From: Variovorax sp. Root318D1
GTDB taxonomy: Bacteria > Pseudomonadota > Gammaproteobacteria > Burkholderiales > Burkholderiaceae_C
Direction of reading: 5' to 3'
NCBI RefSeq assembly: GCF_001424835.1
Contig: NZ_LMCQ01000023.1
Coordinates: forward strand, 359,666-423,665
Length of the DNA stretch: 64,000 bases
Below, piece by piece: positions 63,007-64,000 of the stretch; the stretch's first letter is position 1, and each line of letters opens with the position of its first letter. Made by a program: the position numbers and the translations under genes. The notes beneath the pieces are model-generated. The model was not told the DNA's origin. It saw nothing but the letters and a program-made list of their open reading frames with translations, and did no database searches.

Positions 63007-63429
63007 ATGCTGAGCCAAGCCACCACCACCCTCGACTTCGACACCCCTGGCCGTGGTCTGCTGGAAATCACCACGCCCGTTGCGCGATGGGTGCAAAGCG
63101 CCGGCTTTAGAACCGGGCTGCTGACGCTCTTCATTCGCCACACCTCGGCCAGCCTGCTGGTGCAGGAAAACGCCGATCCAGAGGTTCAGGCAGACCTCGA
63201 GCGCTTCTTTGCGCGGCTCGTGCCCGATGGCGATCCGCTCTTCAAGCATCGCGATGAAGGACCGGACGACATGCCTGCCCATGTGCGGTCGGCATTGACC
63301 GCCGTCCAGCTTTCGATCCCGCTGATCGATGGCCGCATGTCGCTGGGCACCTGGCAGGGCATTTATCTGTGGGAACACCGGAAGCGGCCGCACCGAAGGC
63401 AAGTGGTCTTGCACCTGATGGGGTCGTAA
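63007..63429 (+). CDS. yjbQ: YjbQ/UPF0047-family protein
   Basis: A 140-residue protein starting MLSQATTTLDFDTPGRG, the usual family length. HTSASLLVQENADPEV and the C-terminal MSLGTWQGIYLWEHR are the family motifs; E. coli YjbQ has weak thiamin-phosphate synthase activity. Longer frame to 62974 is less likely. Lies 102 bases from the IS right end. Confidence 0.88.
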   Translation: MLSQATTTLDFDTPGRGLLEITTPVARWVQSAGFRTGLLTLFIRHTSASLLVQENADPEVQADLERFFARLVPDGDPLFKHRDEGPDDMPAHVRSALTAVQLSIPLIDGRMSLGTWQGIYLWEHRKRPHRRQVVLHLMGS

Positions 63430-63455
63430 AGGGGCGTAGCGGCTCCCCTGCCCCA

Positions 63456-63478
63456 GCCAGTTTGTTTCAGCGACTGGC
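63456..63478. promoter_or_regulatory. GCCAGT-N11-ACTGGC dyad
   Basis: A perfect 6-base inverted repeat with 11-base spacer, 53 bases upstream of the sigma-54 -24 element. Placed where enhancer-binding activator sites often occur, but it does not match the NtrC consensus. It could also be a weak hairpin downstream of yjbQ. Confidence 0.35.
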
Positions 63479-63483
63479 GTCTG

Positions 63484-63498
63484 CGGGCGGGGCGCCCG
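63484..63498. terminator. GC hairpin downstream of yjbQ
   Basis: CGGGCG-GGG-CGCCCG, perfect 6-base stem, 55 bases after the yjbQ stop. No strong T-run follows, so termination is uncertain. Confidence 0.3.
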
Positions 63499-63529
63499 TT
63501 GAGGCTCGATCCGTAGCGGCGTCCGCCGC

Positions 63530-63545
63530 AGGCACGGTCTTTGCA
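63530..63545 (+). promoter_or_regulatory. Sigma-54 promoter for nirB
   Basis: AGGCACGGTCTTTGCA matches the sigma-54 consensus TGGCACG-N4-TTGCA with one change at the first base: GG at 63531-63532 (-24) and GC at 63543-63544 (-12), ten bases apart. Predicted start of transcription near 63555. This makes nitrogen-control activation of nirB likely. Confidence 0.75.
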
Positions 63546-63560
63546 TGACTGCTGACTCAT

Positions 63561-63576
63561 GGTGTAACGAAGCACC
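63561..63576 (+). promoter_or_regulatory. Leader hairpin with A1/G4 hexaloop (candidate ANTAR site)
   Basis: GGTGT-AACGAA-GCACC forms a 5-pair stem (one G-U) closed by a six-base loop with A at position 1 and G at position 4, the pattern recognised by ANTAR-domain antiterminators such as NasR/NasT. It would start about +6 from the sigma-54 start. A second stem, TCCGC-GGTCT-GCGGA (63590-63604), follows with a five-base loop. Confidence 0.5.
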
Positions 63577-63759
63577 GTTTTGGTGAGGTTTCCGCGGTCT
63601 GCGGATACCCGGAGCGTGAAGAAGCGCCCAGCACCCCGCCCGCGCTCCGCGAGCATCCCAAACCCCCTGAACCCCACCCGTCCATGCGGCCCCAAGAGGC
63701 TGCGTGCCGGCATTTGCATTCTTGATTCGAACCCGCTGATTCCCGAAAGGCCCCACCCC

Positions 63760-64000
63760 ATGCAGAAACTCAAACTCGTGATGGTCGGCAACGGCATGGC
63801 CGGCGTGCGCACCCTGGAGGAGCTCCTGAAGCTCGCCCCGGACCTGTACGACATCACCGTCTTCGGTGCCGAGCCGCACCCCAACTACAACCGCATCCTG
63901 CTGTCGCCCGTGCTCGCCGGCGAGCAGACCGTGGACGAGATCGTGCTCAACAGCTGGGAGTGGTACACCGAGAACCACATCACCCTGCACGCCGGCAAGA
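63760..64000 (+). CDS. nirB: Nitrite reductase large subunit (partial, runs off edge)
   Basis: The first 80 codons of NirB. The start MQKLKLVMVGNGMAGVRT and the FAD-binding/RILLSPVLAGEQT region match the N-terminal flavin domain of the NADH-dependent assimilatory/cytoplasmic nitrite reductase. The rest (NAD, sirohaem and Fe-S domains) lies beyond the window. It is led by a sigma-54 promoter and a leader of about 205 bases. Confidence 0.9.
   Translation, partial: MQKLKLVMVGNGMAGVRTLEELLKLAPDLYDITVFGAEPHPNYNRILLSPVLAGEQTVDEIVLNSWEWYTENHITLHAGK

Noticed and set aside
63640..63720. Second A1/G4 hexaloop in the nirB leader
   Set aside because: The only further six-base loop seen (GCGGCC-CCAAGA-GGCTGC) has the wrong loop bases; no match found.

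Overview
The window is a GC-rich bacterial chromosome segment, densely coded on both strands. Its gene content fits a member of the Burkholderiales, family Comamonadaceae, and most resembles Variovorax. The grounds are two Bug-type (tripartite tricarboxylate) solute receptors, the order ygfZ / mltG-tmk-holB-pilZ-tatD, a split pqiA operon, many LysR and GntR regulators beside small catabolic operons, and short (C/G)ACAAT -10-like boxes close to start codons. The species call is inference. No rRNA, tRNA, CRISPR array or prophage was seen.

Layout. 1-7 kb: redox and efflux genes under two LysR regulators (SDR, azoreductase, aldo/keto reductase, MFS pump) and a 2-keto-4-pentenoate hydratase-like gene. 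7-13.3 kb: a divergent catabolic unit, with a Bug receptor and a glyoxylate-type aminotransferase on the minus strand and a GntR regulator and a YdiJ-like FAD/Fe-S 2-hydroxyacid dehydrogenase on the plus strand. Twin TTTTG-N4-CAAAA dyads lie between the arms. 13.3-16.7 kb: ogt, a PPOX-fold protein, a small membrane protein and an MFS pump. 16.7-20.3 kb: pqiA1-pqiA2-pqiB-pqiC, an envelope lipid-transport operon joined by 4-base overlaps. 20.4-28.8 kb: an MFS pump, an S9 lipoprotein peptidase, a two-component system, a VOC protein, a MATE pump and a DUF2239 protein preceded by paired CCGG-centred dyads.

28.8-37.9 kb: a minus-strand operon for sugar-acid catabolism, in order of transcription GntR, two tandem solute-binding proteins, L-idonate/L-gulonate 5-dehydrogenase, two ABC permeases, an ABC ATPase, ManD dehydratase and a UxuB-like mannonate/fructuronate oxidoreductase. 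The enzymes together can convert L-gulonate through fructuronate and mannonate to KDG. TGGT-N-ACCA dyads lie upstream of the regulator gene. 38-42.6 kb: tex, a patatin-like phospholipase and a second Bug receptor.

42.7-50.4 kb: a type VI secretion accessory island (vgrG, small membrane protein, DUF2169-pentapeptide protein, second pentapeptide protein, DUF3540, DUF4150 PAAR-like) with no recognisable toxin gene. 50.8-55.8 kb: Fe-alcohol dehydrogenase, HSL-type esterase, a thioesterase-GNAT fusion, a proline-rich lipoprotein and ygfZ. 56-61.3 kb: mltG-tmk-holB-pilZ, tatD-ankyrin and a DUF2726 protein. 61.3-62.9 kb: an ISNCY-type insertion sequence. The right edge holds yjbQ and the first 80 codons of nirB. 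nirB is preceded by a near-consensus sigma-54 promoter and a leader hairpin with an A1/G4 hexaloop, as in ANTAR-regulated nitrate-assimilation leaders.

A large imperfect palindrome of about 250 bp occurs twice (about 6885-7130 and 50481-50743), each time just 3' of a minus-strand gene. With the nirB leader and the T6SS island, it is the part most worth a second look.
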